Positions 7,026 to 13,532 of a DNA stretch of 32,048 bases are shown in pieces. Each line of letters begins with the position of its first letter. Within the stretch, counting starts at the first letter, position 1. The position numbers were made by a program, and so were the translations under genes. Source of the DNA: Geobacteraceae bacterium (GTDB taxonomy: Bacteria; Desulfobacterota; Desulfuromonadia; Geobacterales; Geobacteraceae); the NCBI GenBank assembly GCA_028683555.1, contig JAQUHN010000024.1, positions 1 through 32,048 of the forward strand. The letters run 5' to 3'. The notes under the pieces are model-generated. The model worked only from the letters and a program-made list of their open reading frames with translations, was not told where the DNA came from and did no database searches.

Positions 7026-7478
7026 ATGAATCGAAATAGGCTTAGGTTATCGTTGCAACCGGACGATGACGGGACGGGAGAGCTTTGCGCGGAAGTTTCA
7101 GCAAACGGTTTTAGCGGGAAGGGAAGTGCATATTTCGATCTTCGTCACCTCGCAGAGCTATCCGAGAACTTTATGGCATATCCACTATGCACAGAGAGAT
7201 TACCGATAATTGTCGGCGGATATTGGAGCAAGAACAAGAACGAACTGGAACAAACACATTTGCTAATAAAGGCATATCCGATTGGCTGCACTGGCGAACT
7301 AGGAGTAAGGATAGAGCTTGCAACGCCACTTTATGAATCAGATCGACCTGAAAGTCAGCTAGTTGTAAAAGTTGAAATCAAAACTGACTACAACGGACTT
7401 GAATCATTCGGCAAGCAATTGAGTCAATTGGCAAAGCTACGGCGGGAAGAGGCGATACTGATGGACAATCAGGTCTAA
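7026..7478 (+). CDS. Hypothetical beta-rich cassette protein
   Basis: 150 residues with an AGAGGAAAT ribosome site before the ATG. The sequence alternates hydrophobic and polar residues over most of its length ('GELCAEVSANGFSGKGSAYF', 'GELGVRIELATPL'), suggesting a beta-sheet protein, with a C-terminal helix. No signal peptide or catalytic motif is seen. The stop codon lies inside a perfect GTCTAAC attC core. I recognise no named family. Confidence 0.65.
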   Translation: MNRNRLRLSLQPDDDGTGELCAEVSANGFSGKGSAYFDLRHLAELSENFMAYPLCTERLPIIVGGYWSKNKNELEQTHLLIKAYPIGCTGELGVRIELATPLYESDRPESQLVVKVEIKTDYNGLESFGKQLSQLAKLRREEAILMDNQV

Positions 7479-7541
7479 CACCGGCGTAGACACTGACGCG
7501 GCAAACAGCCGCCGCGCAGGTCACGCCGCGACACGTTGTCC
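7473..7541 (+). other. attC recombination site
   Basis: The left core GTCTAAC is a perfect RYYYAAC and contains the stop codon of the upstream gene. GCGGCAAACAGCCGC gives the central hairpin. The right core is GTTGTCC. The next gene starts 9 bp further on. Confidence 0.75.
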
Positions 7542-7550
7542 GAGGAAATA

Positions 7551-8108
7551 ATGAATAAAGAGACCTTTCAGGACCATTTGACGCGTGCGGCAGATTCGGC
7601 AGTTGATTTTGCGCGGAACTATGTCCTGAATGAGCTGCCAAACCAGAGAAAGTTTCTGGTTCATCCAAACCAGTCCTTTGATGAGAACCCTCTTCAAGCT
7701 GATGAAGAAACCTATCCGAACGAATCTCAACCCGATGATCAACCAATTCTTTTTACGACGGCTGAGGCCGTCGTTGATTATCTTTGGAGAAGCACCAAGA
7801 TTCCAGAGTGGATAGACATCAGTGTTGGAGCAGAAGACGGAGAGAACACTTATCTCCGGCTTCTTTGCTGTGGTCGATTCACTGCAACCGAAGAGTTGCT
7901 TTACCATCGCGACGGAGGAGTTCCCCCATTCTCTGTCAAGAGTCCAGTATTTCCTCCAGGTTATGACGAATCAGTTGAAGGCGAAAAGTTCGACGTAAAT
8001 TGGCTAAAAAAGGCAAAGAGGGAATTTCAAGAAATGCAAAAAACCGAGGGCGGATTGCTTCGTCGTCTGTTGCACTCGACGCGATCATTGTTCCGAGGTC
8101 AGCGATAG
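7551..8108 (+). CDS. Hypothetical cassette protein
   Basis: 185 residues from the ATG at 7551, which has a GAGGAAAT ribosome site. A TTG 15 bp upstream is within the attC core and is rejected. An N-terminal helix is followed by an acidic linker rich in D/E/P (about 45-75). A folded middle part contains 'AVVDYLWRSTKIPEWIDISV', and the C-terminal 35 residues are basic and helical. No membrane segment and no recognised family. Confidence 0.6.
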   Translation: MNKETFQDHLTRAADSAVDFARNYVLNELPNQRKFLVHPNQSFDENPLQADEETYPNESQPDDQPILFTTAEAVVDYLWRSTKIPEWIDISVGAEDGENTYLRLLCCGRFTATEELLYHRDGGVPPFSVKSPVFPPGYDESVEGEKFDVNWLKKAKREFQEMQKTEGGLLRRLLHSTRSLFRGQR

Positions 8109-8118
8109 AGAAAGAAAC

Positions 8119-8171
8119 GGCCAACCAGCGGCAAGACCGGCCGAGGGCCGGTCAGCCTTACGACGTTATGC
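8119..8171 (+). other. attC recombination site
   Basis: GGCCAAC and GTTATGC cores bracket a perfect GACCGGCC/GGCCGGTC stem. The outer arms (AGCGGCAAGACC and GGTCAGCCTTACG-CGTT) closely match the sites at 893 and 1989, marking a related attC group. Confidence 0.85.
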
Positions 8172-8189
8172 ATCACAAAGGAGACTTGG

Positions 8190-8522
8190 GTGCTAAAGGT
8201 TCTCAAGGAAAATCGGTACGAATTTGCTTTACTCGGGCTGGCACTTCTTTGGGTTGGCGGCTCACTGCTTGCGTCGCTCGCCTGGCCTAAAGGCAACTGG
8301 TTTTGCCGGTCTGGTGCCGTGATGGTTCTGCTTGCCGTCATTGTCGAGTTCCATCTCGGCAACCTACAGCAGGCAGAGAACTCAAACGCATCAGTCATAG
8401 CGGGACTAGGCATCCCGGTTTCTGGAGACCTACCAAAAATTAAGCAGCACCTTGCAAAGGCAGCTCATATCTTTGCAATATCCGGCACTCTAATTTGGGG
8501 CTATGGTGATCTTCTTATTTAG
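8190..8522 (+). CDS. Small three-helix membrane protein
   Basis: 110 residues starting at GTG, with AAAGGAG 9 nt upstream. Hydrophobic segments lie at about 13-30, 42-55 and 92-108, separated by a short loop with polar residues. No functional motif is recognised. It is the only gene of its cassette. Confidence 0.6.
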   Translation: MLKVLKENRYEFALLGLALLWVGGSLLASLAWPKGNWFCRSGAVMVLLAVIVEFHLGNLQQAENSNASVIAGLGIPVSGDLPKIKQHLAKAAHIFAISGTLIWGYGDLLI

Positions 8523-8552
8523 CCCAATGGAAACGACAGATGAAGTTTTGTG

Positions 8553-8618
8553 GCATAACCCTGCGTTCGAGGCGACCTGCGCGAAAAGCCGCACAGGCGC
8601 CTCAACTCCCCGTTAGGT
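8553..8618 (+). other. attC recombination site
   Basis: GCATAAC begins the site and GTTAGGT, a perfect GTTRRRY, ends it. GAGGCG/CGCCTC form the stem, with further pairing GCGCG-AAAA-GC in the loop region. The start codon of the next gene is 19 bp downstream. Confidence 0.8.
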
Positions 8619-8636
8619 AACAAGGATAGGCAACCA

Positions 8637-8933
8637 ATGGAAACCAAATCAAAGCAAGTAACTCTTTGGCCTTTCTTCACACTTGAATTACTTTCTCTCG
8701 TCATTTGGGCTCGGATTGCAGCTCTGTCAAGCATGGGGTACACACCTTCATTTAGCTGGAGCAATGTATTACTTATTGTTTTCTATCTTTATCCGGCCTT
8801 TATATTTGTCGCGGTCCCAACGGCATTTTTGTTGAGGAATTCTGGGAAAGTAAGTGCAGCGATAACAGTGGCGATACTACCACCCATAATTTCCTGCTTC
8901 TGCATTTTCCTGCTTATTCTTCTTGCTCGCTGA
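8637..8933 (+). CDS. Small hydrophobic membrane protein
   Basis: 98 residues with three predicted membrane helices (about 10-30, 42-62 and 72-96). The ATG follows a weak AAGGATAGG ribosome site. The RAYT family A copy begins only a few bases after the stop codon, so the attC of this cassette is missing or was replaced by the insertion. Function unknown. Confidence 0.55.
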   Translation: METKSKQVTLWPFFTLELLSLVIWARIAALSSMGYTPSFSWSNVLLIVFYLYPAFIFVAVPTAFLLRNSGKVSAAITVAILPPIISCFCIFLLILLAR

Positions 8934-8958
8934 CTTGGGACTGAAAAGGGGACGACTG

Positions 8959-9674
8959 AAAAGGGGACAGGCTACTTTATGAGGCACCATAAATGCCGAG
9001 AGTTGCACGAGGATTAGCTGACGGTCTGTATTATCACATAATCAACAGAGGCAATGGCCGCCAGGAGGTGTTCCATAAGGCGCAGGATTATCGTGCATTT
9101 CAGAAACTGCTTCTGGACTCGATCCAAAAGTATCATATCAAGCTGTATGCTTATTGCCTGATCCCAAATCATTTTCATTTGCTGGTATCGCCTGGTAAAG
9201 CAGAGGACTTGAGTAAATGGATGCAATGGTTCATGACAAGCCATGTCCGTCGATACCATAAACACTTCGGAACGAGTGGTCATGTCTGGCAGGGAAGATT
9301 TAAGAGTTTCATCGTGCAAGAGGACACCCATTTGGTTACCGTTGTACGATATATCGAGGGGAATTCCGTACGGGCAGGGTTGGCTGGATCTGCAGCAGAA
9401 TGGACATGGTCATCGCATAATGACAGGATCAATGGGAATAGTGGTGCACTGAGCCCCTTGCCTATCGAATTGCCAAACAACTGGACGACGTATGTAGATA
9501 CGCCGCTAACAGATACTGAATTGGAGAAACTGCGGAAAAGCGTAAACCGCCAAGCACCGTATGGTGATGAAGGTTGGCAGATGCGGGTTAGCGCTGCCCT
9601 TGGACTGAGTTCCACTATGAAACCGCGGGGAAGGCCAAGAAAAAATGTGAGGGAAAAGTTGCCTGCCCCCTTTT
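8959..9674 (+). mobile_element. RAYT/IS200-like element, family A, copy 2
   Basis: The left end AAAAGGGGACAGGCTA (8959-8974) is identical to copy 1. The right end (9659-9674) has two changes from the perfect complement. A partial extra left end (GACTGAAAAGGGGAC) lies at 8940-8953. One right-end change turns the transposase stop TAG into TTG, producing read-through into the next gene. Confidence 0.75.
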
Positions 9675-10402
9675 ATGCCCGCTCAAGGCGTCAGATAACT
9701 TGGGAGGATCAAGTGAAGCAGAAGATCAAATACTTTGTATCGTATGCACATAGAAATAGAGTGCTTGTTCAGAATTTCATTGAAAAGCTTGACGATGTTT
9801 TAGCTCCATCTAAGCAGTTTGACTATTCACGCTGGCAAGATACCAACTTGATTCTGGGTAATGAATGGAGAACTCAAATATCCGAAGCAATAGAGAATTG
9901 TGAGTTTGGTCTTCTACTGATTAGTCCAGCTTTTCTCGCCTCGAGTTTTATCACCAATTCAGAATTACCAAAATTTGTATCGGGAGAGAAGGCTTCGGTA
10001 CCAGTAATGCTTCAACCGGTAGATTTTGATCGCCATGACCTCAAGGGACTGGAAAAAAGACAAATATTCATGTTCCCCCCTAAGGGGTCTGAAAATCCAA
10101 AGGCATACTCTGAATGCAAGTCCCATCGTCGAGATGCTTTTGTGCTGGAACTGTTTAGGCAAATCGAAAGAAAGCTTGAGGAATCGACAACAAGCACCAA
10201 GGCTATTGTGTCGCCAGATCCTGTTATGGATCTACGGTTGTTTGAGTTAGCCGCAGATGCCTATCGGAGGAGAGGCACTCCAAAATACTTCCTGGACTCT
10301 CAGACGCTAACCATAAAACAGAAGGCTGAACTGTACGATAAAGTGGTGCTGTCAGAACGCGGGAGACCAGCAAAAAACAACCCATATAAAGGCGGGGAAT
10401 AA
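8993..10402 (+). CDS. In-frame fusion of a RAYT transposase and a TIR-domain protein
   Basis: 469 codons. Residues 1-222 are a full-length family A RAYT (His60/His62 HUH motif, 'RYIEGNSVRAGL', basic tail 'KPRGRPRK'). Codon 223 is TTG where copy 1 has TAG, and the frame then runs on without a stop. From about residue 245 a TIR domain begins ('YFVSYAHRN'), and Glu324 in 'SSFITNSELPKF' sits where the catalytic glutamate of NAD-cleaving TIR domains is found. The last 75 residues are of unknown type. The TIR part has its own GTG and ribosome site at 9713, so both a fusion and a separate TIR protein could be made. Bacterial TIR proteins often act in antiphage defence; that role here is inference. 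Confidence 0.75.
   Translation: MPRVARGLADGLYYHIINRGNGRQEVFHKAQDYRAFQKLLLDSIQKYHIKLYAYCLIPNHFHLLVSPGKAEDLSKWMQWFMTSHVRRYHKHFGTSGHVWQGRFKSFIVQEDTHLVTVVRYIEGNSVRAGLAGSAAEWTWSSHNDRINGNSGALSPLPIELPNNWTTYVDTPLTDTELEKLRKSVNRQAPYGDEGWQMRVSAALGLSSTMKPRGRPRKNVREKLPAPFYARSRRQITWEDQVKQKIKYFVSYAHRNRVLVQNFIEKLDDVLAPSKQFDYSRWQDTNLILGNEWRTQISEAIENCEFGLLLISPAFLASSFITNSELPKFVSGEKASVPVMLQPVDFDRHDLKGLEKRQIFMFPPKGSENPKAYSECKSHRRDAFVLELFRQIERKLEESTTSTKAIVSPDPVMDLRLFELAADAYRRRGTPKYFLDSQTLTIKQKAELYDKVVLSERGRPAKNNPYKGGE
9702..9715 (+). promoter_or_regulatory. Internal ribosome site and GTG start of the TIR gene
   Basis: GGGAGG at 9702-9707 lies 5 nt before a GTG (9713) that is in frame with the fusion. The TIR fold begins 4-5 residues after it. 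This is probably the original start of the TIR cassette gene (230 codons including stop, to 10402), before the RAYT inserted upstream and lost its stop codon. Confidence 0.65.
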
Positions 10403-10440
10403 GGGGGCTGGACTTGAAAAGGTAATTTTGAAAACTTGAT

Positions 10441-10502
10441 TCCCAACGAGAAAAATGCACCCGCCCCAAGAAACCGTCGGGTGATTTTCTGTCCCGTTAT
10501 AC
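10441..10502 (+). other. attC recombination site
   Basis: TCCCAAC and GTTATAC cores close a stem in which AGAAAAT(G)CACCCG pairs with CGGGTGATTTTCT, leaving one unpaired base. It follows the TIR gene and precedes the DUF2007 gene by 11 bp, which supports both as cassettes. Confidence 0.8.
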
Positions 10503-10513
10503 GGAAAGAAAAA

Positions 10514-10852
10514 ATGATAAAAATTTATTCGCCCACTGACGAGCTTGAACTAGCGATGATTCGAGGTATCTTCGACACTGAAGGCATTCACTACTTCGTT
10601 CATAACGACCACTTCGGTTCGATGCGTGTTGGGCCACAAATCGATCTGCTGAACAAAAAAACAATTATGGTTTCCCCTGAAGATGCTGAACGAGCAAAAA
10701 CAATCATCACTGACCTCCTCAACCGAGCGCTACCAGAAGAAACAATCGAAAAAAAGTACACTACATCTCAGAAGCTAAGAATGATTTTTGAGGATATTGT
10801 TTTCGGATGGTTCATCCCTGGAAGAAGGCGTCGAAGGGTGCCGCCAGAATAA
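10514..10852 (+). CDS. DUF2007-type putative signal-transducing protein
   Basis: 112 residues from the ATG at 10514. A longer frame from 10436 would read through the attC and is rejected. The N-terminal part ('MIKIYSPTDELELAMIRGIF' then 'YFVHNDHFG') and 'VSPEDAERAKTII' match the DUF2007 pattern, a small alpha/beta ferredoxin-like fold related to PII/ACT-type modules. The C terminus is basic ('PGRRRRRVPPE'). The ligand is unknown for the family. It is the only gene of its cassette. Confidence 0.75.
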   Translation: MIKIYSPTDELELAMIRGIFDTEGIHYFVHNDHFGSMRVGPQIDLLNKKTIMVSPEDAERAKTIITDLLNRALPEETIEKKYTTSQKLRMIFEDIVFGWFIPGRRRRRVPPE

Positions 10853-10858
10853 GTGGAC

Positions 10859-10932
10859 GTATAACCATGACCATGGTCGCCGACCGGGGCTGAGAAGCGC
10901 CTCGGCGCGGGTCAAGGGCGTGCTCCGTAAGT
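10859..10932 (+). other. Probable attC site with degenerate right core
   Basis: GTATAAC begins the site and GACCGGGGCTGAG faces CTCGGCGCGGGTC. The right core position holds GTAAGTC, which lacks the GTT needed for efficient recombination. The central part is similar to the last site near 13252 (GACCGGGGC-GAGAAGCGCC), supporting common origin. Confidence 0.5.
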
Positions 10933-10950
10933 CATCCATCCGAATGGGAT

Positions 10951-11343
10951 ATGAGCGGATACAATGAAATCCAGCACTCGCCTGCTCGGTACGGAGTGAT
11001 CGACTTTGAGGGTTTACGGAACCTTTGCGGTTTGCCTGGCGTCGCGCTTTTTTCCGAACAGCACCGGCAATGGGTTCAGGAGGCCGTTGAGAATGGCAGA
11101 ACCCAGCGCGAAAGTTGCTGGACCGATTGCATTGCCGTTGGCAGCAACAGGTTTGTGGAGGAAACCAAGACAAAGCTCGGCATTATGGGGCTGGGAAGAA
11201 GGATCGAAACTCTGGAAACTGATCGATGCGTATTGAGAGAAGAATCGACACCTTACAATGCTGTTATTGTCCCCAAAATTGAGCGTCTAAGCCTCGAAAA
11301 CGGCTATTTTTGGGACTATAATTCAATGTATTCAGTTACTTGA
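10951..11343 (+). pseudogene. C-terminal fragment of a RAYT transposase carried as a cassette
   Basis: 130 residues resembling the C-terminal domain found behind the Y1 domain in long RAYTs: 'YGVIDFEGLRNLCGLPGV', 'HRQWVQEAVENG' and 'CWTDCIAVGSNRFVEETKTK', ending 'LSLENGYFWDYN'. The HUH domain is absent, so it cannot cut DNA. No ribosome site is clear. It lies between two attC-like sites, so it has the outline of a gene cassette. It could be a relic, or a retained DNA-binding module. Family assignment is from memory of conserved motifs. Confidence 0.55.
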
Positions 11344-11427
11344 CTTGGCCCGACCCCGAACACCCAAAAACAACACGTAGAATCCTGAAAATGTGAACTA
11401 AGCACGAGAGTCATTTTGAAGTCGAAC

Positions 11428-11463
11428 ACCCAACCACGTCCATGGACGCCGACCCCGTTGGCC
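11428..11463 (+). other. Very short attC-like site
   Basis: ACCCAAC (consensus) and GTTGGCC are complementary over CCAAC/GTTGG and enclose the 12-bp palindrome CGTCCATGGACG. The total of about 36 bp is shorter than usual attC sites. The next start codon is 17 bp downstream, as in other cassettes here. Confidence 0.6.
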
Positions 11464-11480
11464 AGAAAGGAACACACCTA

Positions 11481-12254
11481 ATGTCCAAAGACAATCGTCC
11501 CTACGTTGTCATGCAAATGTCAGCATCTGTTGATGGGCGGATCGCATTCGGTCCGGGATTGACCATGTTTGATAAGCATCCGGCCGAAGAGCTATTGCTT
11601 GACGCCGGCCCGATCTGGAAGAAGGTGACCGAGGCAATCCATACCGAATGGCATCCTCAAGGGACGATGATGGGCAGTGGCACGGTCATCTCTGACCAAG
11701 CTCCGTTACGGAAATTGCCGACCTTTTCGGGAGATGCTTCGGTCCTTTATGACGATTTCCTGCCGGAAGAAGTCGTCGCGGCTACGCGCCATTGGCACAT
11801 TTTGGTTGATGGTCGCGGGCGGGGGCGAAGCGGATATAAGGCCACCGAGAATCCAGGGGGTCACATGGTGCACTTAGTGTCCCGCTCTGTACCGGTGGAA
11901 TACCTGGCCTTTCTTCGTCAGGAACGCATCCCATATCTCATGGGTGGACAGACGCATGTCGATCTGACGGGAGCCTTGCACAAACTATACACGAAGCTCG
12001 GTATTCGTGTCATGTGCCTGTGGGGAGGTGGAGCGCTCAATGGCGCGATGCTTCGCGAGGGACTGATCGACGAGATACACTTGATTCTCTGGCCGATGTT
12101 GATAGGCGGTCGTAGAACACCCACCTTGGCTGATTGTGATGATCTGCTGCCAGATAGACAGCCATCGGTGTTACAGCTTGTATCTGCACAGGTTCAAGAG
12201 GAAGGATATCTTTGGCTTCACTACAAGGTGAGCAATATGCTGCCTATCGGGTAA
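11481..12254 (+). CDS. RibD C-terminal-domain (DHFR-like) reductase
   Basis: 257 residues from the ATG at 11481, behind an AGAAAGGA ribosome site. An upstream in-frame ATG at 11442 lies within the attC and is rejected. Motifs of the RibD_C/dihydrofolate-reductase-like fold are present: 'MQMSASVDGRIA' near the N terminus, 'MGSGTVISDQAPLR', and 'LWGGGALNGAMLREGLIDEI' followed by 'PMLIGG'. RibD reduces a pyrimidine riboside phosphate in riboflavin synthesis. Stand-alone homologues are NADPH-dependent reductases of mostly unknown substrate. As a lone cassette gene without other rib genes, a detoxification or antifolate-related role is possible but unproven. Confidence 0.75.
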   Translation: MSKDNRPYVVMQMSASVDGRIAFGPGLTMFDKHPAEELLLDAGPIWKKVTEAIHTEWHPQGTMMGSGTVISDQAPLRKLPTFSGDASVLYDDFLPEEVVAATRHWHILVDGRGRGRSGYKATENPGGHMVHLVSRSVPVEYLAFLRQERIPYLMGGQTHVDLTGALHKLYTKLGIRVMCLWGGGALNGAMLREGLIDEIHLILWPMLIGGRRTPTLADCDDLLPDRQPSVLQLVSAQVQEEGYLWLHYKVSNMLPIG

Positions 12255-12304
12255 GGGGAAGCCTTTCTCTCCCCCTCCCCACAACACCCGGCATGTGAAA
12301 TTAT

Positions 12305-12461
12305 CGGGGTCAGGCATGCAAAACTGTAATAATTAAGCGTAACTATCTGATAACTCTAGGAAGTGATTTTGAAAGAATAAGTTCTAAGGTTCTTTTGAAT
12401 GGAAGTAAGCAGATATCAATAAGTTAGGGAACGAAAATGCAGGTTTGCAGGCACGACCCCG
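12305..12461. repeat. MITE-like element with 18-bp terminal inverted repeats
   Basis: CGGGGTCAGGCATGCAAA (12305-12322) and TTTGCAGGCACGACCCCG (12444-12461) are complementary at 15 of 18 positions and enclose about 120 bp without coding capacity. The end resembles the GGGGTCAGG end of the family C repeat. It lies just upstream of an ORF that has lost its start codon, and no attC is visible between that ORF and the RibD-like gene. Confidence 0.55.
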
Positions 12462-12490
12462 ACTCCCCTAAGAGTGGCAGAACGATATAA

Positions 12491-12703
12491 TACCAAGGAA
12501 AGGCCTTTCAAAGTCTTAAAGGGAATGGAATATCAGGAAATTATTTTGACGCCGATACAGGAGAGGAGTACTGGATTTCTGGCCCTAAAAAGGACCGTAG
12601 TGATCGTCATTGGGCAGGGTCTGGAATAGTGGAAATAGATGATGATGTGAGAGACGAATATTTTCAAAAGATACTGACAAAATCGAAGAGAAACGAGCGA
12701 TAA
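12491..12703 (+). pseudogene. 5'-truncated cassette gene, about 70 codons
   Basis: After an in-frame TAA at 12488 the frame is open for 70 codons to a TAA that overlaps the next attC. The translation looks like a real protein ('GNYFDADTGEEYWISGPKK', 'RHWAGSGIVEIDDDVRDEYF'), acidic and aromatic-rich, but no ATG, GTG or TTG occurs at a sensible place. The start was probably lost when the MITE-like element inserted about 30 bp upstream, or by a frameshift near 12488. No family name is known to me. Confidence 0.55.
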
Positions 12704-12756
12704 CCAAGCGTAACAGCGGGGTGAACACCCGCCCGCTGTACTCTCGGCCGTTGGCC
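12698..12756 (+). other. attC recombination site
   Basis: CGATAAC and GTTGGCC cores enclose ACAGCGGG/CCCGCTGT, a perfect 8-bp stem. It follows the truncated gene directly and ends 25 bp before the fosX start codon. Confidence 0.75.
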
Positions 12757-12780
12757 GAATAAAGCAATGATGGAGAAAAT

Positions 12781-13182
12781 ATGGTACACGGCCTAAGTCA
12801 CATAACCTTTATAGTGCGGGACTTGCAGTGGATGTCGGTCTTTTTATGCGAAGGATTAGGCGCAAAGGAAGTGTATGACAGCAATAAAAAGAATTATTCT
12901 TTGTCGCGCGAGAAGTATTTTCTTGTCGGAGATTTATGGATAGTTGCCATGGAGGGAGAACCTCCAACCGAAAAATCCTATCAACACGTTGCTTTCAGGG
13001 TTTCCGCTTCAGATATCCCAGAATACGAAAACCGCTTGAAAAAACTAGGAATTGAAATGAAACCGCCACGAAATCGGATCGATGGTGAGGGAAAGTCGCT
13101 ATATTTCTTTGATTTCGACAACCACTTATTTGAATTGCATTCTGGAACTCTTGAAGAACGGTTGGCTTTGTACAGAGAGTAA
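12781..13182 (+). CDS. fosX: FosX-type fosfomycin epoxide hydrolase
   Basis: 133 residues, the usual FosX length, in the glyoxalase/vicinal oxygen chelate superfamily. Metal ligands fall at the expected positions: His7 in 'GLSHIT', His69 in 'YQHVAF' and Glu118 in 'HLFELHSG'. Glu44 in 'LSREKYF' matches the general base of FosX that activates water, which separates it from the thiol-using FosA/FosB. The C terminus 'ELHSGTLEERLALYRE' is very close to Listeria FosX as I recall it. The enzyme hydrolyses the epoxide of fosfomycin using Mn2+. GGAGAAAAT precedes the ATG. It lies between two attC-like sites, so it is a mobile-type resistance cassette. Confidence 0.92.
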   Translation: MVHGLSHITFIVRDLQWMSVFLCEGLGAKEVYDSNKKNYSLSREKYFLVGDLWIVAMEGEPPTEKSYQHVAFRVSASDIPEYENRLKKLGIEMKPPRNRIDGEGKSLYFFDFDNHLFELHSGTLEERLALYRE

Positions 13183-13251
13183 CAAACTGGAAAGAAGCAC
13201 CTGAAAGCAGAAAGTTTGCCACCGGAGAAACACGGCGGAAAACAAAAGAGA

Positions 13252-13337
13252 TGCCAACAAGTGCCTTGGACACCGACCGGGGCAGAGAAGCGCCCCGGTC
13301 GGGTCAAGGCCCGGGGGCTCCGGAGACGGTGTTTAAA
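13252..13337 (+). other. Terminal attC-like site of the array
   Basis: TGCCAAC is followed by GCCTTG-...-GACCGGGGC, which pairs perfectly with GCCCCGGTC-...-CAAGGC around a short loop. The central part matches the site at 10859. The right core is poor; GTTTAAA at 13331 is the best candidate. No further attC follows, so the array appears to end here. Confidence 0.5.
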
Positions 13338-13532
13338 TGTTCACTAACTCGGCTGTTGATAAACAAGTAAACACCGTTATATATGGCACACGGTCTTTTG
13401 CGGCAAACGCGGAAAACATGGAGACATTGCCTGTTTTCCAAATACACCGGTTACTTAATATGTTGTTCTTGTATTTTCCCAATATGACAAAAGCTGGCGG
13501 CAAGACATCATAGTACAGTAGGGAGGCGCAAT

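Noticed and set aside
1-13337. Integron integrase gene within the window
   Set aside because: No frame on either strand shows tyrosine-recombinase motifs. The only recombinase-type genes are RAYTs and IS transposases.
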